Below are positions 30,376 to 39,317 of a DNA stretch of 64,000 nt, one piece after another. Source of the DNA: Streptomyces sp. NBC_01439 (GTDB lineage Bacteria; Actinomycetota; Actinomycetes; Streptomycetales; Streptomycetaceae); the NCBI RefSeq assembly GCF_036227605.1, contig NZ_CP109487.1, forward strand, positions 5,619,001 to 5,683,000, in the 5' to 3' direction. Numbering within the stretch: position 1 is the first letter of the stretch; each line of letters starts with the position of its first letter. The notes under the pieces are model-generated. The model was not told the origin of the DNA and did no database searches. It worked only from the letters and a program-made list of their open reading frames with translations. The translations under genes and the position numbers were made by a program.

Positions 30376-30413
30376 AGGGGCGCGATCCCCGCTGTTCCGG
30401 GGATCGCGCCCCT
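30376..30413. terminator. Strong bidirectional terminator
   Basis: A perfect 15-bp inverted repeat (30376-30390 and 30399-30413) with an 8-nt loop stands between the convergent 59-aa gene and the tricorn protease gene. Confidence 0.9.
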
Positions 30414-30444
30414 CCCGCATGGCGCCTGCTCGCTCGGCGCCCGC

Positions 30445-33400
30445 TCACTCCCTCGGCGGCAGCTTCGGACGGCGCCGGTCCGGTACGTCCGTGTAGCCGG
30501 GCGGCATCGCGGCCGGGTCCTGTTCGAGCAACTCCAGCGCCAGGTGCACGGCATCGTCCATCTGGGCGTGCCGCCCCTCGGCCCAGTCGAGCGGGGTGCG
30601 CAGGATCTCGAAGTCCGGCTCCACGCCGTGGTTCTCGACCGACCACCCGTACTCCGGGAACCAGGCGGCGTTCATCGGCACGGTGATCACCGTGCCGTCG
30701 CCGAGGGTGTGCCGGCCGGTCATGCCGACCACCCCGCCCCAGGTGCGTTGGCCCACCACCGGCCCCAGGCCCAGCAGTTTGAAGGCCGCCGTGATCATGT
30801 CCCCGTCCGAGGAGGTCGCCTCGTCGGCCAGCGCCACGATCGGGCCGCGGGGCGCGTTGGAGGCGTAGCTGACCGGCTGGGCGTCGCGCGTCAGGTCCCA
30901 GCCGAGGATGGAGCGGGTGAGCTTCTCCACCACCAGCTCGCTGATGTGGCCGCCCGCGTTGCCGCGTACGTCCACGATCAGCGCGGGCCGGGACATCTCC
31001 ATGCGCAGGTCGCGGTTGAACTGCGCCCAGCCCGAGCCGCCCATGTCGGGGATGTGGAGGTAGCCGCACCGGCCGCCGCTGAGCTCCCGGACCACCTGCC
31101 TCCGCTTGGACACCCAGTCCTGGTAGCGCAGCGGCCGCTCGTCGATCAGCGGGACGACGGCGACCCGGCGGGAGCGGCCCGATCCCTCCGCGGGTTGGAA
31201 GGTCAGCTCGACCGTGGTGCCGCCCGCGCCCGCGAGCAGCGGGTAGGGGCCGGCGACCGGGTCCACCGGCCGGCCGTCGACGTGGGTGAGCACCGCGCCC
31301 TCCCGGATGCCGGTGCCGGCGAGCGGGGATCGGGCCTTGGAGTCGGAGGACTCGCCGGGCAGGATCTTGCCGACCACCCATGTCCCGTCCCGGGCCACCA
31401 GGTTGGCGCCGAGCAGGCCGATGGCCCGCTGGTAGTGCGGGGGGCCCTCGTTGCGGCGGGCGGGGGAGACGTAGGCGTGCGAGGTGCCCAGTTCGCCGAG
31501 GACCTCGCGCAGCAGGTCGGCGAACTCGTCCGGGGAGGCGACCCGTTCGACCAAGGGGCGGTACTGGCGCAGTACGCCGTCCCAGTCGATGCCGCACATG
31601 TTCGGTTCCCAGAAGTAGGCGCGGATGATCCGCCCGGCCTCCTCGAAGGCCTGGCGCCACTCGGCCGCCGGGTCCACCTCGTGCAGGATGCGGCGCAGGT
31701 CCAGGTAGACCGTCGAGTCGCTGTCGCCCGACTCGGTGGCCGGGACGGCGCGCAGGTCGCCGTCGTCGTTGATCACGAGCCGGGTGCCGTCGCCGCTGAC
31801 CGCGAACCAGTCCAGTCCCGAGGCCAGTTCGCTCTTGCGGGCCTTGGTCAGGTCGAAGTGCTCCAGGGTGGGCTTGCCGCTGATGTCGTTGGGGTTGGCG
31901 AAGGTCTCGCCGAGTGCGCCCGAGATCGGCCAGCGCAGCCAGACCAGTCCGCCGCCGTTCACCGGGTACAGGGCCGAGTACTTGGACGCGCTCACCGGGA
32001 AGGGGGTGACGCGGCTCTCCAGCCCCTCCACCTCCACGGTCACGGCGCCGCCGTCGCCGGAGTTGTCCGATTCGCCTTCGACGGGGTCCAGGCCGCCCGC
32101 CGCGGGCCGCCCCTCGGCCGAGAGCGCGAAGGGCGAGGGGGTCGCCGACGACAGCGGCACCAGGTACGGGCGGCAGCCCAGCGGGAAGGACAGGTCGCCG
32201 GTGTGCACGTCGTAGACCGGGTCGAAGCCGCGCCAGGACAGGAAGGCGAGGTAGCGCCCGTCCCGGGTGAAGACGGGGTTCTCGTCGGCGAAGCGGCCGT
32301 TGGTGACGTCGACGACGGTGCGCGCGCCGGGCCCGGAGATGCGGGCCATCTTGATCTGTCGCAGCGAGCGCCCGATGCCGGGGTGCGACCAGGTCAGCCA
32401 GGTCCCGTCGGGGGAGAAGGCCAGGTCGGTGACGGGGCCGTTGATGGACCGGATCAGCTCGGTGACCTCGCCGTTCGATTCCTCCGACGCGTCGACGAGC
32501 AGCAGCCGCCCGTCGTTCGACGCGATGGCGAGGCGCTCGCCGTCGGGGTCCGCGAGCAGTTCGGTCACGCGGCCCAGCTCGCCCGAGGCCAGCCGGCGCG
32601 GCTGCCTGTCCCCGGAGGCCCGGGGCAGGTAGGCGATCTCGATCGCGTCCTCGCCCTCGGCGTCGGTGACGTAGGCGACCTGTCCGCCGCTGCCGAGCAT
32701 CTCCGGCAGCCGCACCCGTACGCCGGGGGTGTCGGCGATGGTCCGGGCCGGGCCGTCGCGGTGGGTCAGCCAGTACAGGCTGCCGCGCACCACGACGGCG
32801 CTGGCCCGCCCGGTGGCGTCGACGGAGAGGGAGTCGACGTGGCTGGCGGCCGGCACCTGGTAGGTGCGCCGGCCGGCGCGCGGGCCGCCGAGGCGGACCT
32901 GGAGCTTGCGCGGGGCGGCGCCCCGGTCCAGGGAGTCGACGAGCCAGAGGTCACCGGCGCACTGGTAGACGACCCGCGAGCCGTCGCTGGAGGCGTGCCG
33001 GGCGTAGAACTCCTCGTGATCGGTGTGGCGGCGCAGATCGGTGCCGTCGGGCAGGCAGGAGTACAGGTTGCCGATGCCCTCGTGGTCGGAGAGGAAGGCG
33101 ATCCGGCCGGCCACGAACATCGCGGCGTCCAGGTGTCCTTCGAGGCCCTCCAGGAGCTGGCGCCCGTGCAGCCAGAGCCGGCCCATGGCGCCGCCGCGGT
33201 AGCGCTTCCAGGCTGCGGGTTCGTGCGGCGGCTTGCCGGTGAGCAGCAGGCTGCGGTGCTCGCCGTCGACGTCGGCGACCTGGATGTCGGAGACGGGACC
33301 CCAGGGCAGACGCCCGCCGGGACTGCCGTCGACGGGCAGTTTGTAGGCCCAGGAGAAGTAGGAGAACGGCTGTTCGTGCGAGGAGACGGCGAGGACGTTG

Positions 33401-33714
33401 CCGTCGGGGTCCCAGCCGCAGACGCGGGTGTCGGTGGCGCCCCAGTGGCTCAGCTGGCGGGCGGGGCCGCCGTCGACGGGGGCGAGGTGGATCTCGGGGT
33501 CGAGGCTGCGCCAGGTGGTGAAGGCGATGTGCCTGCCGTCGGGGGAGAAGCGGGGGTGGCCGACGCGGGTCCGGTCGACGGTGATGCGCCAGGCCCGTCC
33601 GGGTGTCTGGCCGTCCGGGACCAGCGGGGCGACCCAGAGGTCGTCCTCGGTGGCGAAGCAGAGGAGGTCGTCGTGCAGGTGCGGGAAACGGAGGTACGCG
33701 ACGTCGTGACTCAC
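30445..33714 (-). CDS. Tricorn-type protease (S41 family)
   Basis: 1089 residues from GTG 33714; earlier codons in frame lack a ribosome site. The order is as in tricorn protease: N-terminal propeller of WD/TolB-like repeats (AYLRFPHLHDDLLCFATEDDLWVAPL, HPRFSPDGRHIAF, FSPDGTWLTWS), a second propeller (VFTRDGRYLAFLSWRGFDP), a PDZ domain (GIREGAVLTHVDGRPV) and the S41 catalytic domain with VDVRGNAGG and the nucleophile Ser in DEATSSDGDMI. Tricorn cuts oligopeptides made by the proteasome; Streptomyces has a proteasome, so a peptide-degrading role in the cytoplasm is expected. Confidence 0.93.
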   Translation of the reverse strand: MSHDVAYLRFPHLHDDLLCFATEDDLWVAPLVPDGQTPGRAWRITVDRTRVGHPRFSPDGRHIAFTTWRSLDPEIHLAPVDGGPARQLSHWGATDTRVCGWDPDGNVLAVSSHEQPFSYFSWAYKLPVDGSPGGRLPWGPVSDIQVADVDGEHRSLLLTGKPPHEPAAWKRYRGGAMGRLWLHGRQLLEGLEGHLDAAMFVAGRIAFLSDHEGIGNLYSCLPDGTDLRRHTDHEEFYARHASSDGSRVVYQCAGDLWLVDSLDRGAAPRKLQVRLGGPRAGRRTYQVPAASHVDSLSVDATGRASAVVVRGSLYWLTHRDGPARTIADTPGVRVRLPEMLGSGGQVAYVTDAEGEDAIEIAYLPRASGDRQPRRLASGELGRVTELLADPDGERLAIASNDGRLLLVDASEESNGEVTELIRSINGPVTDLAFSPDGTWLTWSHPGIGRSLRQIKMARISGPGARTVVDVTNGRFADENPVFTRDGRYLAFLSWRGFDPVYDVHTGDLSFPLGCRPYLVPLSSATPSPFALSAEGRPAAGGLDPVEGESDNSGDGGAVTVEVEGLESRVTPFPVSASKYSALYPVNGGGLVWLRWPISGALGETFANPNDISGKPTLEHFDLTKARKSELASGLDWFAVSGDGTRLVINDDGDLRAVPATESGDSDSTVYLDLRRILHEVDPAAEWRQAFEEAGRIIRAYFWEPNMCGIDWDGVLRQYRPLVERVASPDEFADLLREVLGELGTSHAYVSPARRNEGPPHYQRAIGLLGANLVARDGTWVVGKILPGESSDSKARSPLAGTGIREGAVLTHVDGRPVDPVAGPYPLLAGAGGTTVELTFQPAEGSGRSRRVAVVPLIDERPLRYQDWVSKRRQVVRELSGGRCGYLHIPDMGGSGWAQFNRDLRMEMSRPALIVDVRGNAGGHISELVVEKLTRSILGWDLTRDAQPVSYASNAPRGPIVALADEATSSDGDMITAAFKLLGLGPVVGQRTWGGVVGMTGRHTLGDGTVITVPMNAAWFPEYGWSVENHGVEPDFEILRTPLDWAEGRHAQMDDAVHLALELLEQDPAAMPPGYTDVPDRRRPKLPPRE

Positions 33715-33778
33715 CCCCCAATGCTTTCCGCGGAGGGGGGCCCTGGCAACTCGTACAGGTGATCCATGCCACTTACCC

Positions 33779-33851
33779 AAGCGAAACGGAACGGTTTCGT
33801 TTCGCTTGACAGGGGGGTATCGTCTTAAGCGTACGGAACAGTTTCGCTTCG
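33779..33851 (+). promoter_or_regulatory. Promoter and operator of the TetR-MMPL unit
   Basis: AAGCGAAAC (33779-33787) and its complement GTTTCGCTT (33799-33807) form an operator-like inverted repeat that overlaps a TTGACA -35 element (33806-33811). A second partial copy (ACGGAACAGTTTCGCTTCG) lies at 33833-33851, just before the ribosome site of the tetR gene. The arrangement suits autorepression. I do not see a clear -10. Confidence 0.6.
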
Positions 33852-33866
33852 ATGGGAGGCACGGAC

Positions 33867-34457
33867 ATGACCGAGGCGATGGCGGCTCGGCGTAGCCGGA
33901 TCACCCCCGAGCGACAGGCCGAACTGCACGAGGCGGTCCTCGACCTCCTGCGTGACGTCGGCTACGAGGCGCTGACCATGGACGCGGTCGCCGCCCGTAC
34001 GAAGTCCAGCAAGGCCACCCTCTACCGCCAGTGGGGGAGCAAGCCGGAGCTGGTCGCCAAGGCCCTGCGCTGCACGCAGCCGGTCTCGCTCCGCGAGATC
34101 GACACGGGCAGCCTGCGCGGGGACTTCGCGCGCATGGTCGAGCACTCCGACGACGCGCAGATGGCCAAGGACACCGCGCTGATGCGGGGTCTGGCCCATG
34201 CCGTCCACGAGAGCCCGGAGCTGCACAAGGCCCTGCGCGACCTGCTCGTCGACCCGGAGATCAACGGTCTCCAGACGATGCTGCGGCGCGCGGTGGACCG
34301 GGGCGAGATCCGCCCGGACTGTCCCGCGCTCGACTTCGTACCGCACATGCTCATCGGGGCGTTCATCGCGCTCCCGCTGATCGAGGACCGCTCGGTGGAC
34401 CGGGCCTTCCTCGGTGACTTCATCGACGCCGTCGTCTTCCCCGCCCTCGGCGTCTGA
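33867..34457 (+). CDS. TetR-family regulator
   Basis: 196 residues from ATG 33867, with GGGAGG 7 nt upstream; an ATG 15 nt earlier is less well placed. Helix-turn-helix at about residues 13-60: ELHEAVLDLLRDVGYEALTMDAVAARTKSSKATLYRQWGSK. The C-terminal helical domain (LMRGLAHAVHESPELHKALRDLL) resembles TetR_C domains of regulators beside MMPL exporters. It precedes the MMPL gene by 130 bp on the same strand and almost certainly controls it. Confidence 0.93.
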   Translation: MTEAMAARRSRITPERQAELHEAVLDLLRDVGYEALTMDAVAARTKSSKATLYRQWGSKPELVAKALRCTQPVSLREIDTGSLRGDFARMVEHSDDAQMAKDTALMRGLAHAVHESPELHKALRDLLVDPEINGLQTMLRRAVDRGEIRPDCPALDFVPHMLIGAFIALPLIEDRSVDRAFLGDFIDAVVFPALGV

Positions 34458-34587
34458 TCCTCACTCCTCCCCGTCCCCGGCACCGCCCTCTGCTGCTCCT
34501 GACACGCCGCTCTCGTCGTCGGGCCGGCTCTTCACGCCCTGATCCGATCCGGATCCATCCCACGACCTGAACGGGAGAACCACCGAC

Positions 34588-36795
34588 GTGGCTACCTTCC
34601 TCTACCGACTCGGCAGAGGCGCCTTCCGGCGCCGCGGTCTCGTCGCCCTCCTCTGGGTGGCACTGCTGCTCGCCGCCGGCCTCGGCGCCGCCTCGGCGGC
34701 CGCGCCCACCTCCGGCTCGTTCTCGATACCCGGTTCGGAGGCCCAGAAGGCCTTCGACCTGCTGGACGAGCGCTTCCCGGGCATGTCCGCCGACGGCGCC
34801 ACCGCCCGCATCGTCATCAAGGCCCCCGAAGGCGCCAAGGTCACCGACCCCGGCCCCAAGGCCGAGGTCCAGAAGATCGTCTCGGGTCTGAAGACCGGAC
34901 CCGGCGCGGCCGAGATCGCCTCCGTCGCCGACCCGTACGAGGTCCAGGCCGTCAGCCAGGACGGCTCCACCGCCTACATCAGCGCCAAGTACACCGTCAG
35001 CGGCATGGGGCTGCAGAAGGACACCCGCGAGGCGCTCAAGAGTTCGGGCGAGGCCGCCAAGGCCGCCGGGCTGAACGTCCAGATCGGTGGCGACGCGCTG
35101 ACGCCGGTCCCCGAGACGGGCTCCGGCGAGATCATCGGCATCGCGGTCGCCGCGATCGTCCTCGTCATCACCTTCGGCTCCCTCGTCGCCGCCGGTCTGC
35201 CGCTGCTGACCGCGATCATCGGCGTGGGCATCGGCGTCTCCTCCATCACCGCGTTGGCCAACGTGCTGGACCTCGGCAACACCACCGCCACGCTCGCGAC
35301 GATGATCGGCCTCGCGGTCGGCATCGACTACGCCCTCTTCATCGTCTCCCGCTACCGCGTGGAGCTCGCCGAGGGCCGTGAGCGGGACGAGGCCGCCGGC
35401 CGCGCCGTCGGAACTGCTGGTTCCGCCGTCGTCTTCGCCGGTCTGACCGTGGTCATCGCCCTGGTGGGCCTGGCCGTCGTCAACCTCCCCATGCTGACCA
35501 AGATGGGCTTCGCGGCCGCGGGCACCGTGGTCATCGCCGTGCTCGTCGCACTGACCCTGGTCCCGGCCGTCCTCGCCTTCGCGGGCAAGAAGGTGCTGCC
35601 CGCGGGCGAGAAGAGCCGGCTGTTCGGCAAGGGCAAGCCGGCGGGCGCCGAGCAGAAGGCCAACGGCGGCACCCGCTGGGCCCGCTTCGTCATGCGCCGC
35701 CCCGTCATGGTGCTGCTGGCCGGTGTGATCGGCCTCGGCGTCATCGCCTTCCCGGCGAGCAAGCTGGAGATGGGCTTGCCCGACGACGGCGCCCAGCCGG
35801 TCTCCACCACCCAGCGCCAGGCGTACGAACTGCTGTCCGACGGCTTCGGCCCGGGCTTCAACGGCCCGCTGATTGTGGTCGTCGACGGCGACAAGGCCCT
35901 CGCCGACTCCACCGTCGACCGGATCAAGGGCCTGGACGGGGTCGTCGCGGTCACCCCGCCGACCCTTAACGAGGCCGGCGACGCCGCGGTGATCACCGTG
36001 ATCCCGAAGGACCGCCCCTCCTCCACGCACACCGAGGAACTCGTCCACGAGATCCGCGACGGCAGCGGGGACGACGTCCTCGTCACCGGCGCCGCCGCGG
36101 TGAACATCGACTTCTCGCAGAAGATGAACGACGCGCTGCTGCCCTACCTGGCACTCGTCGTCGGCCTCGCCTTCCTGCTGCTGATGCTCGTCTTCCGCTC
36201 GGTCCTGGTCCCGCTCAAGGCGGCCCTCGGCTTCCTGCTCTCGGTCGTCGCCGCCCTCGGCGCCGTCGTCGCGGTCTTCCAGTGGGGATGGCTCAGCTCG
36301 GTCTTCGGGGTGGAGCAGACCGGCCCGATCATGTCGCTGATGCCGATCTTCATGGTGGGCGTCGTCTTCGGCCTGGCCATGGACTACGAGGTCTTCCTCG
36401 TCACCCGGATGCGCGAGGCGTACGTCCACGGCGAGCGCCCGGGCCAGGCCGTGGTCACCGGCTTCCAGTACAGCGCGCGGGTCGTCGTGGCCGCCGCCGT
36501 CATCATGATCGCCGTCTTCGCCGGCTTCTTGGGAGCCAGCGACCAGATGGTCAAGATGATCGGCTTCGGTCTGGCCGTCGCCGTCTTCTTCGACGCCTTC
36601 GTGGTCCGCATGGCCATCGTCCCGGCGGTGCTCGCCCTGCTCGGGCACAAGGCCTGGTGGCTGCCGAAGTGGCTGGACCGGCTGCTGCCGAACGTGGACG
36701 TGGAGGGCGAGAGCCTGCGCAAGCACCTGGAGTCCGCGCAGTCCCCCGAGGGCCCGAAGGGTCCGGACAAGGACCGCGAACTCGTCGGGGCCTGA
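34588..36795 (+). CDS. MMPL-family (RND superfamily) transporter
   Basis: 735 residues from GTG 34588. Twelve membrane helices in two halves, each with a large outside loop after the first helix of its half; the conserved acidic/Tyr motif GLAVGIDYALFIVSRYR in helix 4 and GLAMDYEVFLVTRMRE in helix 10 carry the proton-relay Asp residues of RND transporters. Members export lipids, siderophores or drugs using proton motive force. Downstream of a TetR gene, it is likely a regulated efflux or lipid exporter; cargo is unknown. Confidence 0.93.
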   Translation: MATFLYRLGRGAFRRRGLVALLWVALLLAAGLGAASAAAPTSGSFSIPGSEAQKAFDLLDERFPGMSADGATARIVIKAPEGAKVTDPGPKAEVQKIVSGLKTGPGAAEIASVADPYEVQAVSQDGSTAYISAKYTVSGMGLQKDTREALKSSGEAAKAAGLNVQIGGDALTPVPETGSGEIIGIAVAAIVLVITFGSLVAAGLPLLTAIIGVGIGVSSITALANVLDLGNTTATLATMIGLAVGIDYALFIVSRYRVELAEGRERDEAAGRAVGTAGSAVVFAGLTVVIALVGLAVVNLPMLTKMGFAAAGTVVIAVLVALTLVPAVLAFAGKKVLPAGEKSRLFGKGKPAGAEQKANGGTRWARFVMRRPVMVLLAGVIGLGVIAFPASKLEMGLPDDGAQPVSTTQRQAYELLSDGFGPGFNGPLIVVVDGDKALADSTVDRIKGLDGVVAVTPPTLNEAGDAAVITVIPKDRPSSTHTEELVHEIRDGSGDDVLVTGAAAVNIDFSQKMNDALLPYLALVVGLAFLLLMLVFRSVLVPLKAALGFLLSVVAALGAVVAVFQWGWLSSVFGVEQTGPIMSLMPIFMVGVVFGLAMDYEVFLVTRMREAYVHGERPGQAVVTGFQYSARVVVAAAVIMIAVFAGFLGASDQMVKMIGFGLAVAVFFDAFVVRMAIVPAVLALLGHKAWWLPKWLDRLLPNVDVEGESLRKHLESAQSPEGPKGPDKDRELVGA

Positions 36796-36825
36796 CCCTG
36801 CCGGCTCCGCACCGGCCGACAGGAC

Positions 36826-36872
36826 GGCCCGGCCCCGTACCGCCCGATGACCGGGCGGTACGGGGCCGGGCC
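36826..36872 (+). terminator. Terminator of the MMPL gene
   Basis: A perfect 21-bp inverted repeat with a 5-nt loop (arms 36826-36846 and 36852-36872), followed by CTTT, 30 bp past the MMPL stop. It also faces the convergent SsgA-like gene. Confidence 0.92.
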
Positions 36873-36890
36873 CTTTCCGGCCGGACCCCG

Positions 36891-37313
36891 TTAGGCCCGA
36901 CGGGTGGCGGCGGCCGCGGGGGCGTAGGTGCGCCGCAGGAACCGGCGCAGCGCGGCGATGTCGAACTGGACGACGGCGACCCCGTCGGGGGAGTGGAACT
37001 CGACGACCGCCTGGACGCGGCCGCAGGGCCAGACGCGTACGTCTCCGGTCCCGGTCGGTGCCTGGAGGCCCGCCTCCAGGAGGGCGCGGGGGAAGACCCA
37101 CTCGTTGTCGGTGCCCTCGGGGGACAGGCCCGCCGGGAAGACGATCCGCACGGCCAGCGGCTCGGCGGCGGCGAAGCGCAGGGCGACCGGGATGGCCCGG
37201 TAGAGGGGATCGTCCGTGATGACGCGGGCACGGACCCGTTCCTCGACGGTGGTGACCGTGGCGGTGGTGGTCGCGGTGACGGTCGCTGGGGGATTCTCGG
37301 CGGTGGCTGACAT
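36891..37313 (-). CDS. SsgA-like protein (SALP), sporulation/cell-division regulator
   Basis: 140 residues from ATG 37313, with GAGGAG 8 nt upstream. The protein carries the SsgA-family core: ALRFAAAEPLAVRIVFPAG, EWVFPRALLEAGLQAPTGTGDVRVWPCG, VVEFHSPDGVAVVQFDIAALRRFLRRT. SALPs occur only in morphologically complex actinobacteria, where they position or remodel septal peptidoglycan during sporulation. Which member (SsgB to SsgG) is not decidable here. The N-terminal 25 residues are a Thr/Ala-rich extension. Confidence 0.88.
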   Translation of the reverse strand: MSATAENPPATVTATTTATVTTVEERVRARVITDDPLYRAIPVALRFAAAEPLAVRIVFPAGLSPEGTDNEWVFPRALLEAGLQAPTGTGDVRVWPCGRVQAVVEFHSPDGVAVVQFDIAALRRFLRRTYAPAAAATRRA

Positions 37314-37414
37314 CGACAAGACTCCTCGAAATCAGAACATTTGCGTCCCTTTGTCCCGTCCAGCCTCGCACATTCCCACGAAACCGCACGGATCCATTTG
37401 TGATGCGACCGCTC

Positions 37415-37431
37415 TTGCCAATGGTTTGCAA
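37415..37431. promoter_or_regulatory. Nur-like nickel regulator box upstream of cbiMQO
   Basis: TTGCCA-ATGGT-TTGCAA matches the Streptomyces Nur consensus TTGCAA-N5-TTGCAA with one mismatch, 59 bp before the cbiM start. Nur is the nickel-responsive Fur-family repressor. Its position ahead of a nickel/cobalt transporter makes the assignment sensible, but binding is inferred. Confidence 0.5.
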
Positions 37432-37489
37432 CTGGGCACTATGGTTGAACAGCTAAAGACTGCATAAGACGCGGAAGCGGAGCCCCTCC

Positions 37490-38554
37490 ATGCATGTGCC
37501 CGACGGATTCATCAACGCACCCGTCTCGGTGGCCGCCGGAGTGGTGGCCGCCGCCGCCGTGGCGGTCAGCCTCCGGGGCGCCCGCCGTGAGCTCGACGAG
37601 CGCACCGCGCCGCTCGCCGGCCTCGTCGCCGCCTTCATCTTCGCCGTCCAGATGCTGAACTTCCCGGTCGCGGCCGGCACCAGCGGCCATCTCCTGGGCG
37701 GGGCGCTCGCCGCGATACTCGTCGGCCCCTACACCGGCGTGCTGTGCGTGTCCGTCGTCCTGCTCATGCAGGGCATCCTCTTCGCCGACGGCGGCCTGAC
37801 CGCCCTCGGCGTGAACATCACCGTCATGGGCGTCGTCACCGTCGTCGTCGCCTACGCGATCTTCCGCGGGCTGCTCGGGATCCTGCCGCCCACCCGCCGC
37901 TCCGTCACCGCGGCCGCCTTCACCGGAGCCCTGCTCTCGGTGCCGGCCGCGGCCGCCGTCTTCACCCTCGTCTACGCCGTCGGCGGTACCACCGACGTGC
38001 CCATCGCCAAGGTGTTCACCGCCATGGTCGGCGTGCACGTCCTCATCGGCATCGGCGAGGCCGCCATCACCGCCGCGACCGTCGGCGCCGTGATCGCCGT
38101 ACGTCCCGACCTGGTGCACGGGGCCCGCGGGCTGACCTCGCGCCTGAAGCTGCGCGTCGGCGGCGAGCTCGTCGACGCACCGGCCGCGGCCGCCGTGCCC
38201 GCCGGCGCCGGCGCCGGCTCGACGAAGAAGGTGTGGGTGACCGGCCTGGTCACCGCCCTCGTGCTCGCCGGTTTCGTCTCCTTCTACGCCTCCGCCAACC
38301 CCGACGGCCTGGAGAAGGTCGCCGCGGACAAGGGCATCGACGAGAAGGTGGAGGAGCACGCCGCCGCGAACTCCCCGCTCGCCGACTACAGCGTCAAGGA
38401 CGTCGACGACGCCCGCCTGTCCGGCGGACTCGCCGGGGTCATCGGCGTCGGCGTGACCGTCGTCGCCGGCACCGGAGTCTTCTGGGCCGTGCGCCGCCGC
38501 CGGACGGAAGACCTCACCGCCACCTCCACCGCCACCTCCGCATCGGCGGGCTGA
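37490..38554 (+). CDS. cbiM: Energy-coupling factor nickel/cobalt transporter, CbiM-CbiN fusion
   Basis: 354 residues from ATG 37490. The N-terminus MHVPDGFI is the metal-binding signature of CbiM/NikM (His2 binds the metal). Seven or so membrane helices follow, with GTSGHLLGGALAAIL and LGVNITVMGVV. The C-terminal third holds one or two helices and the PDGLE domain (NPDGLEKVAADKG) of NikN/CbiN, fused here. This is the substrate-specific component that binds Ni2+ or Co2+; transport needs the CbiQ and CbiO proteins encoded next. Confidence 0.93.
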   Translation: MHVPDGFINAPVSVAAGVVAAAAVAVSLRGARRELDERTAPLAGLVAAFIFAVQMLNFPVAAGTSGHLLGGALAAILVGPYTGVLCVSVVLLMQGILFADGGLTALGVNITVMGVVTVVVAYAIFRGLLGILPPTRRSVTAAAFTGALLSVPAAAAVFTLVYAVGGTTDVPIAKVFTAMVGVHVLIGIGEAAITAATVGAVIAVRPDLVHGARGLTSRLKLRVGGELVDAPAAAAVPAGAGAGSTKKVWVTGLVTALVLAGFVSFYASANPDGLEKVAADKGIDEKVEEHAAANSPLADYSVKDVDDARLSGGLAGVIGVGVTVVAGTGVFWAVRRRRTEDLTATSTATSASAG

Positions 38555-38555
38555 C

Positions 38556-39317
38556 ATGGGGGCCGGCCACGCCCACAAGCTCTACCGCCACGGCCACTCG
38601 CCGGTCCACGACCTGCCCGCGCACTGCAAGCTCGCCGCGACCCTGGCCTTCGTCGTGGTCGTCGTGTCCACCCCGCGCGAGGCGGTGTGGGCCTTCGGCC
38701 TGTACGCCGCCCTCCTCGCCGGAGTGGCCGCCGTCGCCCGGATCCCGGCCGGCTTCCTGCTCCGGCGGCTGCTGATCGAGGTGCCCTTCGTCGCCTTCGC
38801 CGTGCTCATGCCCTTCGTGGCCGAAGGCGAGCGGGTGCAGGTGCTCGGCATGTCGCTCAGCGTCTCGGGCCTCTGGGGCGCCTGGAACGTCCTCGCCAAG
38901 GGAACCCTCGGCGTGGCCGCGTCCGTCCTGCTCGCCTCGACCACCGAACTGCGGGCCCTGCTGCTGGGCCTCCAACGACTGAAGCTGCCGCCCCTGCTCG
39001 TCCAGATCGCCTCCTTCATGATCCGCTACGGCGACGTGATCAGCGACGAGCTGCGCCGGATGTCCATCGCCCGCCGCTCCCGCGGCTTCGAGGCCAGCGG
39101 GATCAAACACTGGGGAGTGCTGGCCAAGACCGCCGGCGCGCTCTTCATCCGCTCCTACGAACGCGGCGAGCGCGTCTACCTCGCGATGGTCAGCCGCGGC
39201 TACGCCGGCTCCATGCCGGTGATCGACGAGGTCGTGGCCACGCGCGCCCAGTGGGCCCGCGCGGCCGTGCTTCCGGTGACGGCCCTCGCCGTCTGTCTGA
39301 TGGGATGGACCCTGTGA
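38556..39317 (+). CDS. cbiQ: ECF transporter transmembrane protein CbiQ
   Basis: 253 residues from ATG 38556, 1 bp past the cbiM stop. Five hydrophobic helices and the two ATPase-coupling helices typical of EcfT/CbiQ: the first carries ARRSRGF and the second a related SRGY segment (AMVSRGYAGSM), both with the A-x-x-x-R-G pattern. N-terminal HAHKLYRHGHSPVH contains several His. It links the substrate-binding protein to the ATPase. The stop overlaps cbiO as GTGA. Confidence 0.93.
   Translation: MGAGHAHKLYRHGHSPVHDLPAHCKLAATLAFVVVVVSTPREAVWAFGLYAALLAGVAAVARIPAGFLLRRLLIEVPFVAFAVLMPFVAEGERVQVLGMSLSVSGLWGAWNVLAKGTLGVAASVLLASTTELRALLLGLQRLKLPPLLVQIASFMIRYGDVISDELRRMSIARRSRGFEASGIKHWGVLAKTAGALFIRSYERGERVYLAMVSRGYAGSMPVIDEVVATRAQWARAAVLPVTALAVCLMGWTL

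Noticed and set aside
30544..33762. 1072-aa plus-strand frame opposite the tricorn gene
   Set aside because: Mirror frame of the tricorn protease gene; sequence is Val/Gly/Asp-rich without motifs.
37320..37489. Cobalamin riboswitch before cbiM
   Set aside because: Only 176 nt and no B12-box or paired core is visible; a Nur-like box explains regulation better.
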